DNA of 9,856 bases, from NCBI GenBank assembly GCA_015654495.1, contig JAATGW010000524.1, forward strand, positions 1-9,856, read 5' to 3'. Source of the DNA: Chitinophagales bacterium (GTDB taxonomy: Bacteria; Bacteroidota; Bacteroidia; Chitinophagales; Chitinophagaceae). Shown here in pieces: positions 1 to 6,350 of this stretch (position 1 is its first letter; every line of letters begins with the position of its first letter). A program made the position numbers and the translations under genes. The notes below the pieces were generated by a model. It was not told the DNA's origin and did no database searches. It saw nothing but the letters and a program-made list of their open reading frames with translations.

Positions 1-134
1 ACGGTCGTCAAGCTTGCCCGCTAACCGATAAAAATAGGCAACTTTAAAAGGAGAAAAACAGGCTAAACGGTTATTTTCCCGAAAGATGAATTCGACTATT
101 TCAGATAGAATAAAATAAATCGATTTTAATGGAT

Positions 135-2609
135 TTACTTTACAATATATCTACCATTTTTAACTGTACTAAATTCAATCAATCCCGCTGAAGTTTTTTT
201 AATAACGACATTCTTCCCGTTGCTGCTGATCTTCATGCCGGGTTTAAGTTCAAGCCGGCAAATTCCTCCTGCTTTCGATAAGATGCTAACCTGTGTTACT
301 GTTTTATTTTTCCAGGTATAATCCAGTTCAAATCCTCCTCTTGCACAAACTCCTTTAAATTGCCCTTCGTTCCATTCGTCTGGCAGTGCGGGTAATAGTT
401 TGATAAATCCATCATGCGATTGCATCAGCATTTCTGTTATTGCAGCAGTAACACCAAAATCACCATCCACCTGTAATGCCCGTCCGCACAGTGCAAATAA
501 GGAACTGCAGCTCTGTTCTTTTAAGTATCCCTTATAAATTTTATTACTACGGTTGCCATCGCCTAATCTTGCCCAAAGCGCCATCTTCCATGCTCTTGAA
601 AAACCTGTTGAAGCATCACCTCTTTCTTCCAATACTTTTTTATAAGCGGCTATTAATTCCGGTGTTCTTTTTTCATATAATGTCTTGCCCGGATATAAGC
701 CATACATATGAGAAAAATGCCTGTGATTTTTTTCAAGTGATTTCCAGTCATCAGCCCATTCCTGTAATGATCCATCGCGACCGATTTGCGGTGGTACTAA
801 TTTTTCCCTGGCAATTTTTACTTTCTGTATAAATGAATCGTTTTTACCTAACACTTTCGATGCTTCAATATAATAACCAAACAAATCATAGAGGATTTGC
901 ATATCGATAGAAGAACCGGCACAGATGGTAGTACCTTCCCTGAAGCCTGCTGTTACCTCATCAAAATAGGGCTTGTTACCGCCGCCATCGGGAAAATTTT
1001 CAGGAGAGGTGGAAGGATTGGTCACCAGCCATTTACCATTGGGATGCGGAACCAGGAAGTCCATAAAAAACTGAACAGAACCTTCGATCAATGGAAATGC
1101 TTCTTCTAAAAAATCTTTATCCATTGTGTATTGGTAATGCTCCCATAAATGTGTGCAGAGCCATGCACCACCTACGGTAAATGTTCCCCATGTGGGTCCG
1201 TCCATCGGTGCGGCTACTCTCCATAAATCCGTATTCTGATGAAAGACCCATCCTCTGGCGCCATAATGTTCTTTAGCCACCTGTGAACCCTGGTCTGTAA
1301 GTTCTTTTATCATTCTGAATAAAGGTTCGGCGCATTCCGAAAGATTGCCGCTCTCTACCGGCCAGTAATTCACTTCTGTGTTGATATTGGTCGTATATTC
1401 TGAATCCCAGTAGGGGTTCATGTTATCATTCCAGATTCCCTGGTGGTTGGCGGGTTGGGTACCGGGCCTGGAGGAAGCAATCATCAGGTACCTTCCAAAC
1501 TGATAACTCAGGGCCGACATAGATGGATCGGGTTCTGTTTGAATTTTTTTCAGCCGTTCTGTTGTGGGCAAAAAAGAATTTGAGCCATTGGGCAGCTGCA
1601 ATGAAACCCGGCCGAAATATTTTTTATGTTCTTCCAATGCAGATGAAAGAATGGAAGAATAATTTTTATTCGCAATGACTTTAAGATTATCATTTACCCG
1701 CAGGTGCTGATCGGCGCTTACATCTTTGTAGTTCACAAAATTCGTGGCGGCCGCAAAATATAAAGTAACAGCATCGGCATTTTCAATAATGAGGTCAACC
1801 CCATCTGTTTTAACTGAGCCTCCTTCAGCCACTGCTTTTATCCTTGCTTCATATCTTATCTTTCCTTCCACTCCCATATAGTCTGCTGATTTTCCACGAA
1901 GGACTAATCCGTCCTGACCATAAGGATCCATTCTGAAATAATCTGTTGCATAATTGGAATGTGTTTGATTTCTCTCCCCGCGCAAATTAGCAGTGAATGA
2001 AATACTCCTGGGTTTATCTGCAGTAATGCGAATAACAATAACCTGATCAGGTGCTGAAGCAAATACTTCTCTTTGATAAGTAATGCCACTGGCAATATAT
2101 GCAACTCCCGAAACCCCATTTTCCAGATCAAGCCAGCGTTTATAATTCGTAATACTATCCTGTTTTGCAAAAAATAAATGGAGATTGCCCAGGCATTGGT
2201 ATTTCATCTGCTCCACGGGATAACCCATCAAATTTCTTCCGAACAGGTTATGTGCGTCTAAATATTTCTCTTCAAATACCAGTTTTTGAATTTCGGGCAA
2301 TACCTGATAACCACCTTTCACAACGGTGGAATAGGGACCTCCCGACCAATAGGTTTCTTCATTCAGTTGAATGCGTTCTTCTCCGTTCCTGCCAAATACC
2401 ATGGCGCCCAATCGTCCGTTACCTATTGGCAATGCATCTTCCCATTTTTGCGCTGGTTTATCATACCATAATAGGGTGGAGGGGTTAAAAGTTTTATTGT
2501 TGATCTTATCCGTAATATTATTTTGCTGAGCAAACAGAATGACAGAAAAAAAGAGCTGATAAAAAAGCAATAAGAAATACCTGCATTTCATAACAAAGTG
2601 TAAGTTCAT
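135..2609 (-). CDS. Secreted GH95-family alpha-L-fucosidase / alpha-L-galactosidase
   Basis: This 824-residue protein has the full architecture of glycoside hydrolase family 95, which removes terminal alpha-1,2-linked L-fucose (or L-galactose) from glycans by inversion. An N-terminal beta-rich domain spans about residues 45-290 (LLWYDKPA..W..ALPIGNGRLGAM, QLNEETYWSGGP). An (alpha/alpha)6 catalytic barrel spans about 350-720, followed by a C-terminal beta domain. The hallmark NHQGIWND and NINTEVNYW stretch is at 388-415; N408 and N410 match the paired catalytic asparagines of the family. E537 in the SPE motif fits the general acid, and D715 in QVDGDFG the other conserved acid. A hydrophobic signal peptide ends near FAQQ (residue 29), so the enzyme is exported, probably to the periplasm. 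The second Met (position 2591) gives a more typical signal peptide starting MKCRYFLLLF and may be the true start; neither Met has a Shine-Dalgarno. No SusC/SusD genes are visible beside it. The family is certain; the exact sugar specificity is not. Confidence 0.93.
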   Translation of the reverse strand: MNLHFVMKCRYFLLLFYQLFFSVILFAQQNNITDKINNKTFNPSTLLWYDKPAQKWEDALPIGNGRLGAMVFGRNGEERIQLNEETYWSGGPYSTVVKGGYQVLPEIQKLVFEEKYLDAHNLFGRNLMGYPVEQMKYQCLGNLHLFFAKQDSITNYKRWLDLENGVSGVAYIASGITYQREVFASAPDQVIVIRITADKPRSISFTANLRGERNQTHSNYATDYFRMDPYGQDGLVLRGKSADYMGVEGKIRYEARIKAVAEGGSVKTDGVDLIIENADAVTLYFAAATNFVNYKDVSADQHLRVNDNLKVIANKNYSSILSSALEEHKKYFGRVSLQLPNGSNSFLPTTERLKKIQTEPDPSMSALSYQFGRYLMIASSRPGTQPANHQGIWNDNMNPYWDSEYTTNINTEVNYWPVESGNLSECAEPLFRMIKELTDQGSQVAKEHYGARGWVFHQNTDLWRVAAPMDGPTWGTFTVGGAWLCTHLWEHYQYTMDKDFLEEAFPLIEGSVQFFMDFLVPHPNGKWLVTNPSTSPENFPDGGGNKPYFDEVTAGFREGTTICAGSSIDMQILYDLFGYYIEASKVLGKNDSFIQKVKIAREKLVPPQIGRDGSLQEWADDWKSLEKNHRHFSHMYGLYPGKTLYEKRTPELIAAYKKVLEERGDASTGFSRAWKMALWARLGDGNRSNKIYKGYLKEQSCSSLFALCGRALQVDGDFGVTAAITEMLMQSHDGFIKLLPALPDEWNEGQFKGVCARGGFELDYTWKNKTVTQVSILSKAGGICRLELKPGMKISSNGKNVVIKKTSAGLIEFSTVKNGRYIVK

Positions 2610-2848
2610 GTGAACGCTTAAAAATTTATTCCAGGGTTGAGTGGAGATAGTGGTTAAATATAAAGCTTTTGGTTTTTGCTTTTTTGAACTTTTTTATGAT
2701 GAATGTTGTGAAGCGATGACTTAAACTGAAGAGTTCAGTGATTTGATTTGATGCATTACTTCCGCAAGTGAATATCGATGTGCAGTTGAAATCTTTATCT
2801 GTTTTGGATGACTAAATATTTTAAACAGCATCGTGGCTAAATTCATCT

Positions 2849-3733
2849 TCATGCCGTCTGATAAGTCTGAACCCCAATCCCCAACTCCTTTCTTCTGCTG
2901 TAAAAATATATCGCAAAACATACTGCTACAATTGGCAGTACCGCCCCGAATTCATCAACAAAATACCTGGTATTGCCCGTGTCACCGGTAATAGGAGTGA
3001 AAAAATTCTGTATAAACAGGTTATGGCTTGCATGTAATAACATTGCTGTCCACAGGCTGCCGGATTTTATCCGGAACCAGGTGAAAACAAAACTGATGCT
3101 GATGACCATCACCGTAAAGCAGGTGAGCCCATACCATGCAGGTGTCCCGCTGTTATAATCTGCAAAGATCAGGATAGGGTAGTGCCATAGTGACCAGATG
3201 ATTCCGGTAAGAAAGGATGTTTTTGTATAACCGAGCCGGCCATACAATTCAGGTGCGAGAAACCCACGCCAGCCAATCTCTTCACAAAGTGCAGTTGCGC
3301 AGGACATCGGCAGCCTGTATAATCCAAGAAAAATAAATGTGAGGACGATCACCAGTGCATCAGGTAATTTTTCAAATCCGAACGACTTCGCCATAGCTGC
3401 TACATATTCGGAATTATAAAAATGTCCCCATCCCGCGAACCAGATTATGAGATAGGCAATTGTTGCATAAATCAATGGAATAAAATAACTCCGGACCTGC
3501 AATGATGTTTTTCCCCACTGCCAACCCAGCAATGAAATTTTTCTTTTCAGAATAACTGAAGTGATCAACGCGGATAAACCCGGGCACCACATGAGCCCTG
3601 TAACAAACATTCCCTGTCCACCACCTAAACGACCGGCCGAAATGATCAGAAAATAAAAAACCGAACTGAGCGCGAATGTGATCGCCAGATAAATCCATAC
3701 CGGTTTGAAGGTTCCTGTTTTCGGATCTGACAT
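2849..3733 (-). CDS. CPBP-family intramembrane metalloprotease (CAAX protease / bacteriocin-processing type)
   Basis: The 294-residue protein is very hydrophobic, with about eight predicted membrane segments (for example 13-32, 43-62, 83-101, 126-140, 173-191, 203-220 and 263-278). It carries the three motifs of the CPBP (Abi/Rce1-like) family: EEIGWRG with E151, E152 and R156; WSLWH with H184; and HASHN with H234 and N238. In Rce1-type enzymes these polar residues form the catalytic or metal site within the membrane. Bacterial members vary in role (peptide processing, bacteriocin self-immunity), and many have no known substrate. The gene is monocistronic as far as can be seen. It lies 239 bp upstream of the GH95 gene on the same strand and diverges from clpS. 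No peptide or bacteriocin gene is nearby to suggest a substrate. All three motifs are intact, so it is probably active. Confidence 0.88.
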   Translation of the reverse strand: MSDPKTGTFKPVWIYLAITFALSSVFYFLIISAGRLGGGQGMFVTGLMWCPGLSALITSVILKRKISLLGWQWGKTSLQVRSYFIPLIYATIAYLIIWFAGWGHFYNSEYVAAMAKSFGFEKLPDALVIVLTFIFLGLYRLPMSCATALCEEIGWRGFLAPELYGRLGYTKTSFLTGIIWSLWHYPILIFADYNSGTPAWYGLTCFTVMVISISFVFTWFRIKSGSLWTAMLLHASHNLFIQNFFTPITGDTGNTRYFVDEFGAVLPIVAVCFAIYFYSRRKELGIGVQTYQTA

Positions 3734-4124
3734 CTGATGAATTTTAAAAAGAATGATTTTCGGTTATCCGTTGTATTGAGTTAACCAGGGCAGATTCAGG
3801 ATGAATGTATAAATAATAACAGAATAAAATCATTCCCGTTCCGGGTATTTAATTCTAATGCCACAGCTGCCGGAACGGAATTCACCGTCTTCCATGCAGT
3901 CAGCCGAAAAATGCAGCCACTGTGCCGTTAAGCTATTTTTTAACTTTTTTGAGCTTGTCTTTGCTCAGATCCTATTTTAATTTATTTTCATATTTAACTG
4001 ATTGTCAATATTTGACGATATTCCGTTTTGTTTAGCCTTACCCGGGCAAAATCTGTCCATTTTTATCAACGTAGTTCCGGAAAAGAGAATTAGTAATTAA
4101 TTTTGCAGAAACCAGACAATATAA
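3734..4124. other. Divergent intergenic region between the CPBP protease gene and clpS
   Basis: This 391-bp A+T-rich gap should hold the promoters of both flanking genes. I see no credible reading frame or RNA gene. Two symmetrical elements stand out. One is a 9-bp inverted repeat, CCGTTCCGG at 3836-3844 and CCGGAACGG at 3870-3878, with a 25-nt spacer. The other is the short palindrome GTCAA-tat-TTGAC at 4004-4016, about 95 bp upstream of the clpS -7 box. Neither is followed by a T-run, so neither looks like a terminator. Any operator role is speculative. Confidence 0.5.
4098..4105 (+). promoter_or_regulatory. Candidate clpS promoter, Bacteroidota -7 box
   Basis: TAATTTTG matches the Bacteroidota -7 consensus TAnnTTTG exactly and lies 19 bp before the clpS ATG, which implies a very short leader. 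The -33 region has no clear TTG; the nearest sequence at the right distance is TTCCGG, around 4075-4080. The call therefore rests on the -7 box and its placement. Confidence 0.45.
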
Positions 4125-4430
4125 ATGACGGGGATTCCAACCAATCCAAAGCATGATTTTCAAGAGGATGTTGACACTTTGGAGTCGACTGAGCAGTCCT
4201 GCAGCCTGATTGTCTGGAACGATGAGGTTAATACATTCGAATGGGTTATTGAGACCCTTGTGGAAGTTTGCGGGCACAGTGAAGAACAGGCTGAACAATG
4301 CGCCATGATCATCCATACCCAGGGTAAGTATGCTGTTAAGCATGGAGATTACGATACATTAAAGCCCATGTGCGACCAGATTACAGATCGCGGCATCGGT
4401 GCTACTATTGAAGTGATGAGTGAATTTTAA
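4125..4430 (+). CDS. clpS: ATP-dependent Clp protease adaptor ClpS
   Basis: ClpS binds proteins with destabilising N-terminal residues (Leu, Phe, Tyr, Trp) and hands them to the ClpAP-type AAA+ unfoldase-protease in the cytoplasm. The 101-residue length fits the family: a flexible N-terminal tail (about residues 1-25), then a compact alpha/beta domain. The N-degron pocket residues can be seen as N32 and D33 in VWNDEVNTFEWV and H64 in IIHTQGK; these match Asn34, Asp35 and His66 of E. coli ClpS. The C-terminus ends in the usual beta strand (GIGATIEVMSEF). The ATG at 4125 has no Shine-Dalgarno, as is common in this phylum. The aat gene follows 60 bp downstream, which ties the two into one N-degron module: Aat adds the degron residue and ClpS reads it. 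Confidence 0.95.
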   Translation: MTGIPTNPKHDFQEDVDTLESTEQSCSLIVWNDEVNTFEWVIETLVEVCGHSEEQAEQCAMIIHTQGKYAVKHGDYDTLKPMCDQITDRGIGATIEVMSEF

Positions 4431-4449
4431 TTTCCTGCTGCCTGAACTT

Positions 4450-4457
4450 TAGTTTTG
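4450..4457 (+). promoter_or_regulatory. Possible aat promoter -7 box in the clpS-aat spacer
   Basis: TAGTTTTG matches TAnnTTTG exactly and lies just upstream of the terminator hairpin that ends clpS. Initiation about 7 nt downstream would fall at or inside that hairpin, so the aat transcript would start without an intact terminator. No good -33 TTG is present at 17-23 bp. This is a tentative call. Confidence 0.3.
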
Positions 4458-4460
4458 TAA

Positions 4461-4484
4461 CCGGCGATCAGCCGGATTTTTTTT
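4461..4484 (+). terminator. Rho-independent terminator or attenuator between clpS and aat
   Basis: The stem CCGGC / GCCGG encloses a GATCA loop and is followed immediately by A and eight T. It lies 30 bp after the clpS stop and ends only 6 bp before the aat ATG. The short GC stem plus T-run is the classic intrinsic form. It could end clpS transcription or partly limit readthrough into aat. Confidence 0.65.
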
Positions 4485-4490
4485 ATATAC

Positions 4491-5132
4491 ATGTCTGTTT
4501 ATATAATTGAGAAAGAACTTTATTTTCCACCGGTTTCCGAAGCTGAACCCGATGGGCTTGTTGCCATCGGCGGCGACCTGGGTGTGGAACGTTTGATTCT
4601 TGCATATAAAAATGGAATCTTTCCCTGGTTCGAAGGCGATATCCCACTCTGGTGGAGTCCCGATCCGCGATTTGTGCTTTTCCCTGATGATCTCCGCATA
4701 AGCCATAGTATGAAACAATTACTCAGGCAAAACCATTTCCGTTTTACAGTCAATACTGCTTTTGAAGAAGTAATCAACCAATGTAAGTCTGTTACCAGGC
4801 AAGGTCAGCAGAGAACCTGGATCACGCGTGAAATGAAAAATGCCTACATACGCCTTCACGAACTCGGATACACGATGAGTGCGGAAGCCTGGCTTGGCGA
4901 TGAACTTGTTGGCGGCCTCTATGGTGTACAGATGGGAAAAGTTTTTTGCGGCGAGAGTATGTTTAGTCTTGTTAGTAATGCTAGCAAATTTGCATTTATC
5001 AGTTTTGTTCAGGAGCTGAAAAAGCAGGATATTAAATTAATCGATTGCCAGGTTTATACACCGCACCTGGAATCGCTGGGTGCTTCAATGATACCGAGGA
5101 AGGATTTTCTGAATTACCTGACTAAATATTAG
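4491..5132 (+). CDS. aat: Leucyl/phenylalanyl-tRNA--protein transferase
   Basis: Aat moves Leu or Phe from charged tRNA onto N-terminal Lys or Arg of proteins, creating the primary N-degron that ClpS recognises. At 213 residues it is close to the usual length for compact bacterial forms. Family motifs occur in order: GLVAIGGDL (22-30), YKNGIFPWFEGD (39-50), WWSPDPR (54-60), RTWIT (108-112), SAEAW (130-134), LVGGLYGV (139-146), FCGESMFS with NASK (152-166), IDCQ (184-187) and HLESLGA (192-198). The catalytic-region Asp185 and Gln187 are present. One oddity is that the segment usually read as HSxE reads MSAE here (residues 129-132), so the family's common His is Met while the Glu is kept. The ATG has no Shine-Dalgarno. 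The gene follows clpS on the same strand; no clear terminator follows it. Confidence 0.95.
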   Translation: MSVYIIEKELYFPPVSEAEPDGLVAIGGDLGVERLILAYKNGIFPWFEGDIPLWWSPDPRFVLFPDDLRISHSMKQLLRQNHFRFTVNTAFEEVINQCKSVTRQGQQRTWITREMKNAYIRLHELGYTMSAEAWLGDELVGGLYGVQMGKVFCGESMFSLVSNASKFAFISFVQELKKQDIKLIDCQVYTPHLESLGASMIPRKDFLNYLTKY

Positions 5133-5214
5133 TATACAGAAATACCCGTTCTTATAAGATCATACAAATTTGAAACCTGGATTTGCATTTCATCCCAACA
5201 ATTATCTGGATTAA

Positions 5215-5244
5215 TTGGCTTATTCCTCAAATTAATTAGTTTTG
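5215..5244 (+). promoter_or_regulatory. Promoter of the first cobalamin riboswitch transcript
   Basis: This is a good match to the Bacteroidota promoter: TTG at 5215-5217, a 19-bp spacer, then TAGTTTTG at 5237-5244 (TAnnTTTG). Transcription would begin near 5251, just where the riboswitch aptamer starts, which supports both calls. Confidence 0.65.
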
Positions 5245-5250
5245 TCACCA

Positions 5251-5420
5251 GCATTTGGTTCCGGTGAATATTTTTTACCGGATTAAAAGGGAATCCGGTG
5301 TAAGTCCGGAACTGTCCCGCAGCTGTAAGCTCCATATCATCGTTTCCTTCTACAGTCACTGTCCGCCGCGGCGAATGGGAAGACGGGTAAACGGGAGCAA
5401 GTCAGAAGACCTGCCATTGC
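5251..5420 (+). promoter_or_regulatory. Cobalamin (AdoCbl-type) riboswitch, canonical
   Basis: This RNA element binds a B12 coenzyme and represses downstream expression. The conserved core can be read directly: AAAAGGGAA (5286-5294), a CCGG / CCGG arm around GTGTAAGT, then CTGTCCCGCAGCTGTAAG. The B12 box AGTCAGAAGACCTGCC (5400-5415) is near-consensus. GCA..TGG at the 5' end can pair with CCAtTGC (5414-5420) to close P1. In Bacteroidota such elements usually precede TonB-dependent B12 receptors or B12 biosynthesis genes. Here the next start codon opens only an 18-codon frame, and the first full gene is the Cys-rich protein 300 bp further on. Confidence 0.92.
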
Positions 5421-5726
5421 TTTTAACTATTCAAAGCTTTCGGGGAGAGAAGCTTGAATGAAACTGCTGCTCTGCATTTCATTTATCATCGTTTCTTTCC
5501 GTTTGTTCTGTTAAATCTAAATGGCAGCGATCGCAATAACAGCTACTCTTATAAGATATTCCCGGCTGAATTTATGCTTCAGCCCGGTAAATTTCTGTGT
5601 CGGGTAATCCTGTTTTGTTATCGATTTTAAAAAAAAACATCGTTGAAGAGAAAAGGACATAAGCAAATAATCGTAGGCTATAGTTAACAATAGGAAATAA
5701 ATTAATCATCAGCAATCTTTACCACA
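5421..5726 (+). other. Leader region between riboswitch 1 and the CWC gene, with SD-bearing hairpin
   Basis: The region contains a hairpin with AAGCTT (5434-5439) pairing to AAGCTT (5450-5455); its 10-nt loop holds GGGGAG, a strong Shine-Dalgarno for the ATG at 5458. The position fits a riboswitch expression platform that controls translation. A second hairpin is GGCTGAA (5564-5570) with TTCAGCC (5578-5584); it lacks an adjacent T-run, so I do not call it a terminator. From about 5620 to 5726 the DNA is A+T-rich and featureless. An open stretch in another frame (about 5493-5632) has no start codon near a ribosome site and resembles nothing I recognise. Confidence 0.5.
5458..5514 (+). pseudogene. 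18-codon signal-peptide-like stub under riboswitch control (remnant or leader peptide)
   Basis: The ATG follows a GGAG core after a 10-nt gap; this is the only good Shine-Dalgarno I see at any start in the window. The product, MKLLLCISFIIVSFRLFC, has a Lys followed by a long hydrophobic run, like the front of an exported protein's signal peptide. It then stops at TAA, with a second in-frame TAA two codons later. In related bacteria the gene in this slot is often an outer-membrane B12 receptor, so a 5' remnant left by deletion is the likeliest reading. A single C-to-T change would also explain the first stop (CAA to TAA, giving the common LFxQ signal-peptide end). Alternatively it is a short translated leader. 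I infer the remnant; only the stub is seen. Confidence 0.4.
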
Positions 5727-6104
5727 TTGTTTAAGCACGAAGAAAAATATTGTCCCCGATGCGGCAACTCTTTTGAATGTAAGGTTGGCGACATCGTGAA
5801 CTGCCAATGTAGTTCTGTTCACATAAGTCCAAAGACAGAAAAATTTTTGGCCGCAACATTTTTTGATTGTCTCTGCAGTGGCTGCCTGAAAAAAATTGAA
5901 CGGGAAGTCAATGCAGCTGCAGCTTATCAGTTCCCTACTCAGAAAGAAATGCTGATCGAAGGTCTGCATTATAATATGGAAAACGGTGAACCTGTGTATA
6001 CAGCTTTGTATAATCAGCTGCGTGGCGAATGTTGCAGGAAAAATTGCAGGAATTGTGTCTATGGGTTCAATGAAAAAAGCAAAGACCAGGCTGCTCTTCA
6101 TTGA
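5727..6104 (+). CDS. Cys-rich CWC-family protein with a DUF5522-like C-terminal domain
   Basis: This 125-residue protein of unknown function carries 12 cysteines in two clusters. Residues 1-57 resemble the Cys-rich CWC family: CPRCG (9-13), C18, CQC (26-28) and CLCSGC (48-53); the name-giving CWC reads CQC here. After a short linker, residues 74-114 resemble DUF5522: EGLHYNMENGEPVYTALY, then ECCRKNCRNC with C102, C103, C107 and C110. Both halves look like small metal-binding folds, probably zinc or iron; this is inferred from Cys spacing. From memory these domains are usually separate neighbouring genes in Bacteroidota, often near B12 genes, so the fusion is notable. The start is TTG: no in-frame ATG exists back to the stop at 5703-5705, and FKHEEKYCPRC fits the family's N-terminus. 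No Shine-Dalgarno is seen. The gene sits between two cobalamin riboswitches, and the upstream one probably controls it. Confidence 0.75.
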   Translation: MFKHEEKYCPRCGNSFECKVGDIVNCQCSSVHISPKTEKFLAATFFDCLCSGCLKKIEREVNAAAAYQFPTQKEMLIEGLHYNMENGEPVYTALYNQLRGECCRKNCRNCVYGFNEKSKDQAALH

Positions 6105-6169
6105 CTTCAATGGAAAACAATTTAAAAAATATAAACAGCCTTCATGCAATCAGTAGTCATTTGTTTTCG

Positions 6170-6198
6170 TTGTAGTCGTTAGATTTTATCTATTTTCG
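6170..6198 (+). promoter_or_regulatory. Candidate promoter of the metE riboswitch transcript
   Basis: TTG at 6170-6172, an 18-bp spacer, and TATTTTCG at 6191-6198 match the Bacteroidota promoter with one mismatch in the -7 box. A start near 6205 would place the riboswitch P1 stem about 20 nt into the transcript, an appropriate layout. Confidence 0.45.
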
Positions 6199-6224
6199 TT
6201 TTTCAGTTCTTTACTTTAATGATC

Positions 6225-6350
6225 GTTTACAGGTGAACAATACGGAAATTCCGGATTGTTATTAAAAAGGAACCGTGTGTAATTCACGGACTGTTGCGCA
6301 ACTGTGTTTCTTCATTGATATGAAGAAGAGTCAGACACTTGCCTGTAAAC
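6225..6350 (+). promoter_or_regulatory. Cobalamin riboswitch upstream of metE (divergent, compact)
   Basis: A perfect 9-bp P1 stem, GTTTACAGG (6225-6233) with CCTGTAAAC (6342-6350), closes the element. Inside are AAAAAGGAACC, a CCGTG / CACGG arm around TGTAATT, then ACTGTTGCGCAACTGT, which replaces the usual CTGTCCCGCAACTGT. A hairpin TCTTCAT / ATGAAGA follows, and then a B12-box relative, AGTCAGACACTTGCCTGT. It is shorter than riboswitch 1 (about 126 versus 170 nt). Its place before metE fits known biology: with B12 available, the B12-dependent synthase suffices and metE is repressed. No clear terminator lies in the 150-nt leader, so control may be translational or use a structure I cannot resolve. 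Confidence 0.85.

Noticed and set aside
476..832. A 118-residue plus-strand frame inside the GH95 gene
   Set aside because: It is antisense to the catalytic-domain coding region of GH95, with no motif or translation signal.
2725..2739. Hairpin ACTGAA-gag-TTCAGT as the CPBP gene terminator
   Set aside because: The stem is only 6 bp and A+T-rich. On the minus strand just TTTAA follows, which is too weak to call.
3836..3878. Inverted repeat CCGTTCCGG / CCGGAACGG as a terminator of the CPBP gene or of clpS
   Set aside because: It lies upstream of both divergent genes, has a 25-nt loop and has no T-run on either side. It is kept only as a note in the gap description.
4038..4343. A 101-residue minus-strand frame across the clpS promoter and gene
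   Set aside because: It overlaps a certain clpS gene and its likely promoter, and it has no recognisable motif.
5564..5584. Hairpin GGCTGAA / TTCAGCC as a transcription terminator of riboswitch 1
   Set aside because: No T-run follows directly (next bases are CGGTAAATTT), and it sits 140 nt past the aptamer.
5493..5632. An open stretch in another frame after the stub (it includes SYKIFPAEFMLQPGKF) as the continuation of a frameshifted gene
   Set aside because: It matches no receptor or exported-protein motif I know and ends after about 45 codons, so I cannot support it as gene remains.
5709..6149. A 146-residue reading frame on the minus strand over the Cys-rich gene
   Set aside because: The plus frame has ordered Cys motifs and riboswitch context. 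The minus frame shows no domain and looks like a mirror of the Cys and Lys codons.
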